Origin: Cristatella mucedo
Lineage: Eukaryota > Bryozoa > Phylactolaemata > Cristatellidae
DNA: 64,000 bases
Assembly (NCBI GenBank): GCA_009760855.2
Contig: WPIO01000017.1
Location: 186,001 to 250,000, forward strand
Reading direction: 5' to 3'
Shown here: one piece after another, positions 43,476 through 53,408 of the stretch
How positions within the stretch are numbered: the stretch's first letter is position 1
How the letters are laid out: the number at the start of each line of letters is the position of its first letter
Translations under genes and position numbers: made by a program
Notes under the pieces: model-generated
Databases searched by the model: none
Told to the model about the DNA's origin: nothing
What the model saw: only the letters and a program-made list of their open reading frames with translations

Positions 43476-46441
43476 AAGCTCCCTCGTTACCATGGCATTT
43501 GGAGCAGATTGTTCTCTCGGCAGGTCCTAGTTTTGTTGAACTTGCTTCCACGACTCCTTTGTTACATGGGTTGGGTTACTCATTTTTTCACCAGTTTTGG
43601 CATTGCGTTCTTATGCATTACGTAGAATAAAATCGAATGCTCCCAACACTTTTACTCAGAAGTCGCTGGCCTTGGATGCCTCCTGCTGCTCCCACTTGTC
43701 TATAACTTTTGCCATGCTCGCGTTAGCATACGTGGTGCATCGTGTTGGCCACTGCCTGCATTTACTGTTGGTCGTTGGCCCTAGTGGTGCTGAAAGTTGT
43801 GAGCCATGTTGATAGTCTATAGCTTTCCTTTCCGTGTAGCGTCGTTCGGGTGTAGCATCTGCTGGGCTCACATCACTGACAAATACAGTACCTACACAAC
43901 ACTCGTGACTCATCGCTTGAGCCGGCTACCTCCGCACGTCGTGCTCTTGCTCTGCATAGTTTCAGCTGTTCATGCAGAGACTGAAGCATGAGAATAGCCA
44001 GTTTCGTTTAGGCAGCGCTGCATTATATTTTCTACTCCTGCTGATGAACTGTTCTAGTGTCTCACAAAGATCTTATCTCTACATGGTTACTGGGCGCTCG
44101 TTCAGTAGTTTCATGATCGCGACGATGAGTTCTCAGATTTTCATTGCCTGTCTAGCTATTTTGTCGCGCACTGTCGTTCCTGGAGCTCCTTAACGAAGTC
44201 GTCTGGATGAACCATGCTCGAAGATCGCAGTGGCTATTTTCAGGTAGATGCAGAGACCGAAAGGGATCGTGAAATAGGATTTAAAAGTGCAATAATTGAG
44301 TCAAAACGACCCTAAAGGACTCGTGTGTAATAAAATGCGATAGTAGTCACATAGTTATGCAATTTAACACTTTGTTACTAGGCTTAGGCCGATTGATGCA
44401 AATCTGTCACCGTATAAGTTCCACTTTCTTAGCTATCGGAAGATGCTCATGCAATCTGCTTTAATCAGAACGTCCGAACGAGAGAATGGACTGTCGATGT
44501 GGTTGACCAATCGACCTGATTAGATCTGGATGCATTGAGATGCATTCGTTTCTCGCTATTGAATGTCGATGCATATTGATGGCTTCTCTGGAGTTTGAGT
44601 AACTACTAGCCTTCGGGTACTCAAGCGGATGTACTGTAGCTATTGAAAACCTGCCAGCCGGGACAACTGCCAGCCGGGACGAATGGAAATCCTCTCACGT
44701 TGGCGACAGTACACGCCATCAAGCTAAGACGCTAGCTGTATCTTCTCCAATGCAATTACTACCTTCTCAGTGGAATTTCCTTTTCTTTGGTTTCGGCATC
44801 TGTCCGCTGGTCGGACGTGATTCTGACAGCGATAATTTTGGGAGCTTTCGTCGCCTGAAAAATGTCCCTGACGTGATTGCCTGAAGATGAGGGGCGACCT
44901 ATTCGTATTACGTAATCCAGTATTCTAGAATGAACGCAAGCTCCGAGGCCGCTAGTAAGAACTCTATATTTCATTGGTAGTCTGTTTAGCTTAGCTAGAG
45001 AAGAGCTACTTAGGTGGGTGGCAGTTGCTACCCGCCATATTGGATCACCCACGTTAACCCCAAGGAATATTTTTGTATTCTCGATTTGATTATATTCAGT
45101 CTACCCTTACTTCGGGCTGCAGAAGTATGTCTTGGCCACTTATACCTGACACAACGACAGCTTTAGTTGAAGTGAATGGTTCTTCTCACGATATCCAATT
45201 CTCATGCGATTTTTTTACATCTCGCCTGTCCCATCTTTCTACCGATCGCTATGTGGCCTGCGAATCGTTGCATATGCTTTCGACACTTGCTAGGCGTATA
45301 GAAGCAGTGATCCCTGCTGGTGTCTGGATAGATCGCTGTAGTTGGCTGTGTAATAACAAAAACAAATATAAACAGGGATCAAGATTATCTGACCGTTGCT
45401 GGCAGGATTGACGTTTGGTGGCAGGTTCGTAGGAGGAGTGTATCTCTCTTCGCTCCCCCCCCCCTCTGATGACTAGCTTGTGCAATTGTTGCAGTCAAAC
45501 CTCTTGGTTGCATCGCCCGAGGAGGCGGGGCTACGGGTGCCGCGTAGGACCGGTTTATCTCACCCGTTACATGTTTAGCCAAGAAGCATATCACGTTCCG
45601 GAGAGTTGCCGAAGGGAAGCATGCAAGTAGTCAGTGTATGTGTACATGCAGGCGAAACATGGGCCGTATAGATCATGCTATCATCGTCATATCCTCGCCT
45701 CATTTTGCACCATTCGCACTTCTATGCGTATATGCGTAGCATCTCCCTTAAAGATGCTGGAAACTTAGCTTAGAGTTACATGTTCGCTAGACATGCGAAG
45801 CGCTTGTCTACGTCAAGTCTAAATCTGCTGTCAGTTGTTATATTCGTCGCTCTCCAGCTTCGTCGGGCTCCGCTTTTGTTGCTCTCTCGAAACGACTGCT
45901 TCTCGGGGGGGGGGGTTGCGATACAGCCAGGCAGCCCAGCGATCGATTATTTTGCCGCTTTACTTTTAGAATTACTCGCAGAAGGGTGCGAATCCACTGG
46001 CTCCTGTGAGCGTCCTGTCGCAAGGCCAGCGCGATGAATTCTTGGCGAAAGTGCTTGCCTGAGACGACAAAGTCCTCGGCGTCGATGTAGCCCTGCTCTG
46101 CATTTTTAGCTGTCGTCGAGCCAACGCTTTCCTGAGTGCCGCTGCTGCATCGCTCGTTTCTGCTTCTCACGTTGAAGATGCTGCTGCTTGCCTTGGCCCG
46201 TCGGCCGGCGCTCTGCCGCCGCTGCGCTGCTGTGACGCCTAGTGCAATAATTGTAGACCGACGCGGTAGCAATCGCGGTATTCAGCTGGTGGGCCTTCTT
46301 TGAAATAAATTGTCTGCGGTTACTGGCTCTCGTCGTGTCCTTCCTTGCTTTTTGCCTGCGGGTTTGCCCGGCCCTACCCCACCCTTTGCGCTGTGAAACC
46401 CGTGACCTGGCGCCCCTACCGATGCTATACGGCGTGCTCGC
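43476..46441. other. Gene-free stretch, nothing firm
   Basis: AATAAA-like words occur at about 43626 and 44328, but no exon could be tied to them. The minus-strand frames 44759-45052 and 45838-46272 are open but match nothing I recognise. Homopolymers: C at 45458, G at 45905. Confidence 0.4.
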
Positions 46442-46853
46442 CCAGCTCATTTCGGCGCCGTTTGTTCAATGAGCCAGGTCAGTTTATGCTACGGGCAGTG
46501 CCCATAACACACTAACAACATGGTCACCAGCATACGTTTACATTTACGCTAAATAAATGTTTTGAGATACACTTTCTAATTAGAGTTTGTCTCGGAAACC
46601 TAAATACTAAACCCTGAACCCTAAAATCTAAACCCATAAAAGAACAATCTAACCACTAAATCGCAAATACGAACACAAGCAACACTTAACCCGTAGTCCA
46701 AAAACCGAAACTAAAAAGATAGCTCTAAAACGTGTTTTTTTTAACGTAGATATAAACACACGCTGGCGACCGTATTGAACAGCCCGCTACGGGCACTGCG
46801 CCAATAGCAGAAGCTGACCCGGCTCGATGAACAAACGACGCTGTAGTAGCTGG
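46442..46853. mobile_element. Fold-back MITE-like element with telomere-like core
   Basis: The left arm (46442-46536) starts CCAGCTCATTTCGGCGCCGT, then GTTCAATGAGCCAGGTCAG, GCAGTGCCCATAAC and TGGTCACCAGCATACG. The reverse complement of the right arm (about 46757-46853) reads CCAGCTACTACAGCGTCGTT, TTCATCGAGCCGGGTCAG, GCAGTGCCCGTAGC and CGGTCGCCAGCGTG. That makes imperfect inverted repeats of about 95 bases. The core at 46590-46740 is a degenerate array of CCCTAAA-like words. There is no coding capacity. Target duplication not determined. Confidence 0.75.
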
Positions 46854-47595
46854 CCCGGCATGCTTCGCCGTGCAGGCAGAGCTCTGGCAGCTGGCCGAGG
46901 ATGCTGGGAGCCTCGGCGCCCTACGCGCGACCGGCTGCCGCCGGGTCGTCGCTCGGCAGAAAAAGCGGCGGCGGAGTTACACGTAAGCGCTCGTACATAA
47001 TTAATCGGCTTCGAAGACGACTTTGTCGCGCCGGCGATCAGAAGTCAACTCTCGCCGCTGGCCGGCTACGGAAGCGAGGGCTGGGTAGCAGCTGCGAGAG
47101 CATCGCGGACGTTCGCCTCCCGGGCCTCGGCGGCCGTAAAGCCAGGCGGAAGCGAATGGTGACGTCGCACCCGAAGCTCGTCCGAACGGGAGAGCGGTCA
47201 GAGCGCCCATCGCAGGCCGGCGAGCGTTGCGGTAGCCGCGATTGTTACGGCGCGGCCGTGCAAGGTCAAGCGGCTGCCGCCGCGAAAGGTCGAGCAGCCG
47301 CCGCGCAAGGTCGAGCCGCCGCCTCCGCTTCCGAGCCGATGTCGAACCGCACCACGCTCCGTCGGCGAGCCCATGGCGGCGACGGCGGCGGCAGCAGCGG
47401 CGACGCGGATCTAGCTGGGGCCGGGCTACTAAGGAGTCCGTGCTTAATTGACAGCTATCGCTTCTGCTAAACAGCCTGACAAAATAAAAGCAACATTAAT
47501 ATATCATTCGAGCTTGTTTGTCCAATGATTGTTGTGCCATCGCCGAATCAATTCAAGCCCATTGATAGGAATAACAACGCCGCGAAAGAAAAAGC
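46854..47595. other. GC-rich region upstream of the forkhead gene
   Basis: CpG-dense DNA with a repeated AAGGTCGAGC word near 47260-47320, ending in an AT-richer stretch (47470-47570). It probably belongs to the forkhead promoter CpG island. The 189-codon plus-strand frame at 46901-47470 is low-complexity Arg/Ala/Gly and not supported as a gene. Confidence 0.45.
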
Positions 47596-47601
47596 TATAA
47601 A
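47596..47601 (+). promoter_or_regulatory. TATA box of the forkhead gene
   Basis: TATAAA lies in AAGCTATAAAGCCCGCGCGG, 96 bases before the ATG. Transcription would start about 30 bases downstream, leaving a short 5' UTR of 60-70 bases with a CAG-rich end. Confidence 0.6.
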
Positions 47602-47691
47602 GCCCGCGCGGCCTTAGGATAAGCTGCAGAGCCCGTCTCGTCGCGCGCGCACGCGTACCTCTCGCGGCCAGGGCAGCAGCAACAGCAGCAG

Positions 47692-48951
47692 ATGGATAGC
47701 AGCGGCACTGCTGCGGCGAACGCGGCGTTCTACTCGCGTCTCGCCGACCCGCGCTATGGTCCGTACGGCGCTGCCGCCGCGGCCGCGGCCGCCGCTGCGC
47801 TCTTCAACCCGTACGTGGCCGACTACCGCGGCGCGTACACTCTGGGCATGCTCGCCGACCTGGAGCGGCGCGAGCAGCCGCAGAAGCCGCCCTACTCGTA
47901 CATCGCTCTCATCGCCATGGCGATCAAGAACGCGCCCGACCGCAAGATCACGCTGAACGGCATCTACCAGTTCATCATGGACCGGTTCCCCTACTACCAC
48001 GAGAACAAGCAGGGCTGGCAGAACAGCATCCGGCACAACCTGAGCCTCAACGACTGCTTCGTCAAGGTCGCGCGCGAGAAGGGCAAGCCGGGCAAGGGCA
48101 ACTACTGGACGCTCGACCCGCACTGCGACGAGATGTTCGAGAACGGCAACTACCGCCGGCGCAAGAGGCGCCCCAAGATGTCGTACAAGGACGACGGCGG
48201 CGGCAACAGCAAGAGCGGCGACGACGACGGCGCCGCGGACGACGACGTCGACGACGACGCCGCCGAAGCAGGAGCAGCCGAGGATGAGGACAGCGGCGGC
48301 GGCCGCGGCGGCGGCGACACTGGCGCCGCGGCGGCTCGAGGCGAGCCGCCGTCCGACGCCGCGGATCGCGGCGGCGCGGGCGCGGATGACCCGGCGTGCT
48401 GCGCATCCTTGGACGTTTCTCGTGACAAGGACGCGCTGCTTGCAGATCAGCGGACGCTGGGTCTGGACGGCGGCGGCGTGGCCGGTGAGAGGTTCGAGTC
48501 GGCAAATAGCAAACTGTTCAAAATCGACAGCATCATCTCGGAGCGGAAAGAAGCCGCCGCCGCCGCCACCGCTGGTCTGAGGAAATCGTCGGAGCGGAAG
48601 AGGAAGGGCGACGTGTTCGACAAGATACCCAGCCCGCCTCCCAAGATAACGGACTTTGGCAAGGCGCACGCAGCGGCCGCCTGCTTTCCGGCCCTGCCGC
48701 CGTCGACGCTGTGCAACCCGTATCTGTACATGGGTTTCATGGCGTCCCGCATGGGTCCGTACGGCGGCGGCGGCGGCGGCTGCGGGGCGCAGCTGCCGCC
48801 TGCGGCCTTTGTTCCGATGCCGCCGGGCATGTCGCCGCTCCTGCTGCCGACGAGTCTGGCGAGCATGCGGCCCATGTGCGCTCCCGGCCAGGCGTACAGC
48901 GCCGGCGCCGGAGGCTTCAAGCCGCCGCCGCCGGGGTATGAGTCGCTGTAG
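47692..48951 (+). CDS. FoxL1: Forkhead transcription factor, FoxL1-like, single exon
   Basis: A 419-residue nuclear DNA-binding protein without introns. The forkhead domain spans about residues 64-161, from [15 protein letters not shown] to YRRRKRRPK. The recognition helix [10 protein letters not shown] (111-120) is intact and wing 2 is basic. [19 protein letters not shown] and [12 protein letters not shown] follow the FoxL1 pattern more closely than FoxC, which has the more hydrophilic NECFVKVPRD and ENGSFLRRRRR. A second family mark is FKIDSII at 276-282, matching the eh1-like Groucho-binding motif (FSIDSIL) of FoxL1. Other features are a 10-alanine run (27-36), a glycine/aspartate-rich acidic insert (about 168-240) and a Pro/Gly-rich C-terminus ending GYESL. 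I chose this ATG as the first one after the TATA box. In bilaterians FoxL1 acts in mesoderm or gut-associated tissue and is often linked to FoxC and FoxF; neither is in this window. FoxC-like is the alternative. Confidence 0.9.
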   Translation: MDSSGTAAANAAFYSRLADPRYGPYGAAAAAAAAAALFNPYVADYRGAYTLGMLADLERREQPQKPPYSYIALIAMAIKNAPDRKITLNGIYQFIMDRFPYYHENKQGWQNSIRHNLSLNDCFVKVAREKGKPGKGNYWTLDPHCDEMFENGNYRRRKRRPKMSYKDDGGGNSKSGDDDGAADDDVDDDAAEAGAAEDEDSGGGRGGGDTGAAAARGEPPSDAADRGGAGADDPACCASLDVSRDKDALLADQRTLGLDGGGVAGERFESANSKLFKIDSIISERKEAAAAATAGLRKSSERKRKGDVFDKIPSPPPKITDFGKAHAAAACFPALPPSTLCNPYLYMGFMASRMGPYGGGGGGCGAQLPPAAFVPMPPGMSPLLLPTSLASMRPMCAPGQAYSAGAGGFKPPPPGYESL

Positions 48952-49619
48952 CTGCCCGTCGGGCCGGTCCAACGCGAACACTTCCGAGTCATGACTGTTA
49001 CACTAGTTAATGCAAGCACGCTTAGCTTCGCGCGGAGTCGGATGTGATAACTTAATTAATTATACGCCGCATTTGAGAAATGAAATTGATCGGTCACTCC
49101 GATGCACCCATCCACTATCGTCGTCGTCGTCGCCACCGCCGCGCGGCAGAGCGCGTCGCAAGCAGCGGGCAATCGGCGCGAGGCGCTGCGCGCGAGGCTA
49201 TGCAGTCGCTAAGCACCTGCGCTGTCTTCCGCGGCGGCGGGTGGCGCCGGAGCCCTCCGCTGCCGCCGCCGCCGCATTCGTGAAAGAGTCGAGCACAATC
49301 GCTCGGCGACCTTCCGCCGCTACCACGCCAACGACGCGACGCCAGCGAGCGCCGTTTGAATTCATTCGACCTTTCACGACGCTCGAATCGATTACTACGA
49401 TGCTCTGTCGCGTGCGTTTTAGCGCCTGCTAGCGAGCGCAGCTTAGCTGCCGAAGAGTTAAAAAAGGCGGGGCACGAACGGAACGCGAAACAACTTGTAA
49501 AAAAAGAGGGCTAGGGTAAGGCGAATGAGGAAGTGAGGCGGATAGAGTAGGGCTGAATTGGTAAGCAAACGGGAAGGTTTCGTCACTCATTTTTAGGTTC
49601 CTACAGTTTTAGGCTCCAG
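48952..49619 (+). other. 3' flank of FoxL1
   Basis: Probable 3' UTR. It has an AT patch (AACTTAATTAATTATA near 49050), then CpG-rich DNA and A-rich words at 49458 and 49497. No AATAAA is found close by. The first AATAAA on this strand is at 50002. Confidence 0.4.
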
Positions 49620-49835
49620 CGCTGACACTGCGCATGCTGCCACTAACCACACTTGCATGCTGACCCTGTGCATGTCACCCCTAACCATGCTATTATTGTT
49701 GTTTATTGAGCATGCTACCACTAACCATTCGATCGCGCTTCCTTTGCAGCAAATCCAATGTGGCTAGATAGAGATTGAGCTCTCTGAGGGTGCTAAATTA
49801 AATATATTATTAATATTATTATTATTATTATCATA
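49620..49835 (+). mobile_element. LINE-A 3' UTR and tail
   Basis: Plus orientation: GCATGCTGACCCTGTGCATG, CATGCTACCACTAACCATTC and GATCGCGCTTCCTTTGCAGC, then a damaged tail (AGATAGAGATTGAGCTCTCT and GAGGGTGCTAAATTAAAT) and an ATT repeat. Confidence 0.85.
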
Positions 49836-50001
49836 TATATCAGCTAAACACGATGGAAGGAAAAGGAGCAAGCGTTTGGTCTGCTGTACCGCGACGTCGT
49901 GCTTCTCTGGCGGAAGCCGCCGAGAGAAGAACAGCGGACCCACTTTGGTAAAAGCTCCTAACCTGGCGTGCTGGCCATTACGCTCCGGTTCCTCGTTCCA
50001 T

Positions 50002-50007
50002 AATAAA
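50002..50007 (+). terminator. Candidate polyadenylation signal
   Basis: AATAAA about 1,050 bases after the FoxL1 stop, beyond a LINE-A insertion. It could serve FoxL1 but is equally likely to be chance. Confidence 0.2.
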
Positions 50008-50131
50008 CGGCATCTGTCTGAGCCAGCCTTTACTACGCGCGACTGCTCGCACAAACTTAACAGCGAGAAAGAGAGAGAGGGGGAGAGAGAAATAGACAGA
50101 GAACAGACTGAGAGATATCAGACAGAGGCAG

Positions 50132-50226
50132 TGTGTGCGTGTCTGTGTGCGTGTCTGTGTGCGTGTGTGCATGCGTGCGTGCGTGCGTGTGCGTGCTTGT
50201 GTGTGTGTGTGTGCGTGTGTGCGTGC

Positions 50227-50298
<72 letters not shown>
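50132..50298. repeat. GT/GC microsatellite
   Basis: GTGTGC and GCGTGCGT variants from 50132, becoming a pure GT repeat of about 65 bases (50229-50295). Confidence 0.97.
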
Positions 50299-50302
<4 letters not shown>

Positions 50303-51023
50303 TCTGATCGGTTTCTGCGTAGCCCTCGTGTAAGCTCCCCATCCTTCAAGCTAATCTATCTAATTTATTCCGAGACGTTTCCTGCTTGCGCCCCGAAATC
50401 CATCTTAGCTCTCAGTAGCTCAAAGCTCGTAATGGTAGGCGCGGCTTTCCTGTTAGCCAGTGAGCATTGTAACGAAATCTTTACCCCGCTCAACGTTATT
50501 CGCACACGGAAGTCAAAGGTGACGGTTTAGGTTACTAGTCGCCTCTAAACTCCTCGTAGGGCGTTCGGACACTACTTTAAACTCTCTTTAAACTCCTATA
50601 GTGCAAAGTCTTGCAGTCCAACAGCAGACTGGTCTCCCCGCGAAACGCGTCTACGCAGGTGGCATCCCCGCTGCTTTTTCTGCGGATCTTTTCCTAGGAT
50701 TGGTCGGCTGCCTCGCAAGTCTTCGATCTACCGCCAAGAAGTAGACCGCGCGGCTAATTCCTCAAACCCGGTCCTTCAAGCGCCAGACTGTCACCGCGCC
50801 AGACCGGCGTGCAGCGTCAACTTCTCCTGCAGACGTCAACTGGAAGCAGTCCGCTATCGGCTTGACAGTGTTTCCTGTATAGCCAATCTACATCCGGACT
50901 CGCGCAAGGCTAGCTGGTGTAGCTTTGACATCTAAGTACTTGTCAGCGGAATCGGTACTCCCGCACGCCCGTTGCATGGGATGCGTCGGTGGCACTTGAG
51001 CCTGCGGCATCGGAGTGTTAAGC
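50299..51023. other. No recognised gene
   Basis: Mixed-composition DNA with short frames only. No exon or repeat family assigned. Confidence 0.4.
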
Positions 51024-51181
51024 TCGTGCTGGTTTGGCCCAGTGGTTAAAGTGCTCGCCCTGACCAAGGTCAAGGTGACTATCTGATGACTGAGATTGCG
51101 GGCTTGAACCCCATGGCATATGTGAAGCGGCTGAACAGATATTAAGTTTTCTTAGGGCGCTATACAAATGAATTATTATTA
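51024..51181 (+). mobile_element. SINE-B copy, sense orientation
   Basis: GTGCTGGTTTGGCCCAGTGG (box A) and TGCGGGCTTGAACCCCATGG (box B), then CATATGTGAAGCGGCTGAAC, AGATATTAAGTTTTCTTAGG and GCGCTATACAAATGAATTAT. The head is tRNA-like; the tail mirrors that of LINE-A. Confidence 0.88.
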
Positions 51182-51396
51182 CTTTCATTGTTATCACCCG
51201 ACGGCCTGAGACGACATGCCCCAAGTTCCTCTCTTGCACTACGTAAGTAAGTAGATTCGGCGTTTCGTATTTTTATCGATCCGGGGACGGTGCGGTCACT
51301 TGCATCTTCTCGTTTGTTGCATTTGGTGAGTTGATACAACTTAAGGCCCCAGCTGAGTGGACCACCAGTGGAACACACGAAAAGCGCGCGAGATTA

Positions 51397-51398
<2 letters not shown>

Positions 51399-51465
<67 letters not shown>

Positions 51466-51469
51466 TCTT

Positions 51470-51505
<36 letters not shown>
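51399..51505. repeat. CT microsatellite
   Basis: About 107 bases of CT repeat with CCCT and CTTT interruptions. Confidence 0.97.
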
Positions 51506-51689
51506 CACTGACATTCGGTCCTGTGGTATAATGCTGTAAAAACCCGACTGACGATTCAACCGCATTTACACTTAAAGCTGACTTAGCATAGGCCTATAAA
51601 CCATGCTAGTTTTTTTTCTTGGGTCATGCCAAGGTGGGATACAAAAATACATCTTCCAAGGATGTCTCACGATTGGCTGATTTACCAAT

Positions 51690-51832
51690 AACAGCCCAAT
51701 TTATGCAGTGGCAAAAGAGCATTAGCGGCGTTCGCCGCCGCTTGCAGCGGGCGATGAAAGTATTGCCCGCTGCAGGACTGCAAGCCCAGGACCCGGGTCA
51801 TGAAGTGCGCGAGCGCCTCGCCTCTCGGCTAG
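51690..51832 (-). mobile_element. SINE-A copy, GC-shifted
   Basis: The minus strand keeps the order of the SINE-A body: CGGGTCCTGGGCTTGCAGTC (box B region), the stem-like GCGGGCAATAC...CGCCCGCTGC, GCGGCGAACGCCGCTAATGC and a GGGCTGTT end. It is enriched in CpG like its surroundings. Confidence 0.6.
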
Positions 51833-52137
51833 AAATAAGTCCGTCACGCTCTGTGCACCCACAGCAAACGCTCGAAAAAGCGCTCCGACCGCCAACCTCC
51901 GACGCCCTGCATTGCTCCCGAGATTTTACCGAGCGGCGCTCGTGAGTCCGACTCCAACCGAAAGCGTCACGGTTGCGGGGGGGGGCGACTGTCAGCCGGG
52001 TGGAATCCCGGCGGCACCGGGGACGCGCTTTCACGCTCGCTCGCTTGCCGGTTGCGAAAGCTACTGCAGCGAAACGTCGGCGGGAGCCAGCAGCTCGCAG
52101 AGCTATGTCGAGGATAGCACAATCCGACTGCCCGGCT

Positions 52138-52208
52138 CTCTCCCTCTCTCTCTCTCTCTCGCTCTCTTTCTCTCTCTCTCTCTCTCACTCTCTCTCTCTC
52201 TTTCTCTT

Positions 52209-52276
<68 letters not shown>

Positions 52277-52278
52277 CA
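52138..52278. repeat. CT microsatellite
   Basis: About 140 bases of CT repeat with GCTC, CTTT, CACT and TTACT interruptions. Confidence 0.97.
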
Positions 52279-53062
52279 GCTCAGCTTCGAATTGTTCAAA
52301 CGGCGCGGGGCGCGAGGGATTCGCTCGCCGCGCGTGTGCTGCTAGTGCGGCTCGCGGCCTAGAAGTAACCGCTCGATCCGCGACGACGCGACGCAAGCAA
52401 GCGGGCGCGTGCGGCGTCCACGCTAAAATGCGGCCATTCCACGCCTGTTGGCTCTAGTCGCGGCCTCGCGTTCCGATGCGCGATCGCTAGACGCTTACGG
52501 CCCAAAAGCCTAGCTTCGGGCTGGACGGAGACGCCTCTCCGGCGCATCGCTTCGGTAGCGCGCCAGGCAAGGGGCAGCGATTGCGCGCGCGCGCGGCTGC
52601 CGTGCGCATCGGGCCCTCGCTGACTCGCCCCGCGCGAACTAGTTCTTCCGGCGCGTGGCGCTCGGCCGCCGCTGCAGCCAGCCTGCCTGAGCCCGCCGCC
52701 TCTGCGGAGCTACCTGGCCGCACCGTCGGAAGTGCCGCAGCCGCTGCCGCGACGCGCCGAAGAAGATTTCGGCGCGTCGCCGCCGCCGCTGCAGCGCGGC
52801 GCTAGCGTCGCCGCCGCATGAGTGACACCTACGTTTGCTCAGCCTACGAGAGACTGTTTGTTTTTTCAAACGTTATCTTAACTAATTGCAGCGCTGAAAT
52901 ATTGCCTTCGCATTGTCGGCTCGCAGCCCATTTACCAGTCACAACAAGCTGCGCGTGTTGCCCCGCATCGCCCAGCGACTCGAAAGAATGGAGCGCGCAC
53001 TTCGGCGAACAAAAAGCGCTGACAGCGTGGCCCGAGGGGCTTTCGACGGTCATAAAGCGCCG

Positions 53063-53083
53063 GTAAACAAAGCTGAATCAAAG
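53063..53083 (+). promoter_or_regulatory. Candidate forkhead and TCF sites
   Basis: GTAAACAA (53063-53070) is a consensus forkhead core and ATCAAAG (53077-53083) a TCF/LEF core, in an AT-richer patch of the CpG domain. Single sites occur by chance, so this is only suggestive. Confidence 0.25.
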
Positions 53084-53400
53084 TTTATAAATACTGGGTA
53101 ATTGTATTTGCAAAACCAATACCGCGCTGCCAGCTCTGTTATTTTTGGGCAGCTTTTACACATCGCTATTTATTTTATGCAAGCGCAGGTGTTGATTTTC
53201 TACTCCCCGAAAGGTAGCCCCTGTTTTTCTAACGTCTCTGTGCTTACTCATTAGAAAGCCAGTCAAACATGATTATGAATTATGCGAGCGAGCGAGCAAA
53301 CATATCCTCCATGGGCCGATTGTTGTTTGAGCATTAGGAAATAGCTAACATGTGTTACTTTGCTCCGGGGTGAGTCGATCGCGTTCCGCGAGATGGTCCT

Positions 53401-53408
53401 TGACGTCA
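53401..53408. promoter_or_regulatory. Palindromic CRE
   Basis: TGACGTCA is the full cAMP-response/ATF site. No promoter was located next to it. Confidence 0.3.

Noticed and set aside
45121-45147. Possible gelsolin terminal exon KYVLATYT followed by a stop
   Set aside because: Good acceptor and phase, but far too short to complete the third domain. Kept only as a candidate in the findings.
46901-47470. 189-codon plus-strand frame upstream of FoxL1
   Set aside because: Low-complexity Arg/Ala/Gly sequence in CpG-rich DNA. The AAAATAAAA at about 47479 is tempting as a polyadenylation signal, but nothing else supports a gene.
47614-48981. 455-codon minus-strand open frame antisense to FoxL1
   Set aside because: It mirrors the GC-rich FoxL1 coding sequence. 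Its Arg/Ala/Val-rich translation has no domain, whereas the plus strand encodes a canonical forkhead.
50118-50349. Cys-Val and Thr-His repeat proteins
   Set aside because: Translation of the GT microsatellite in different frames.
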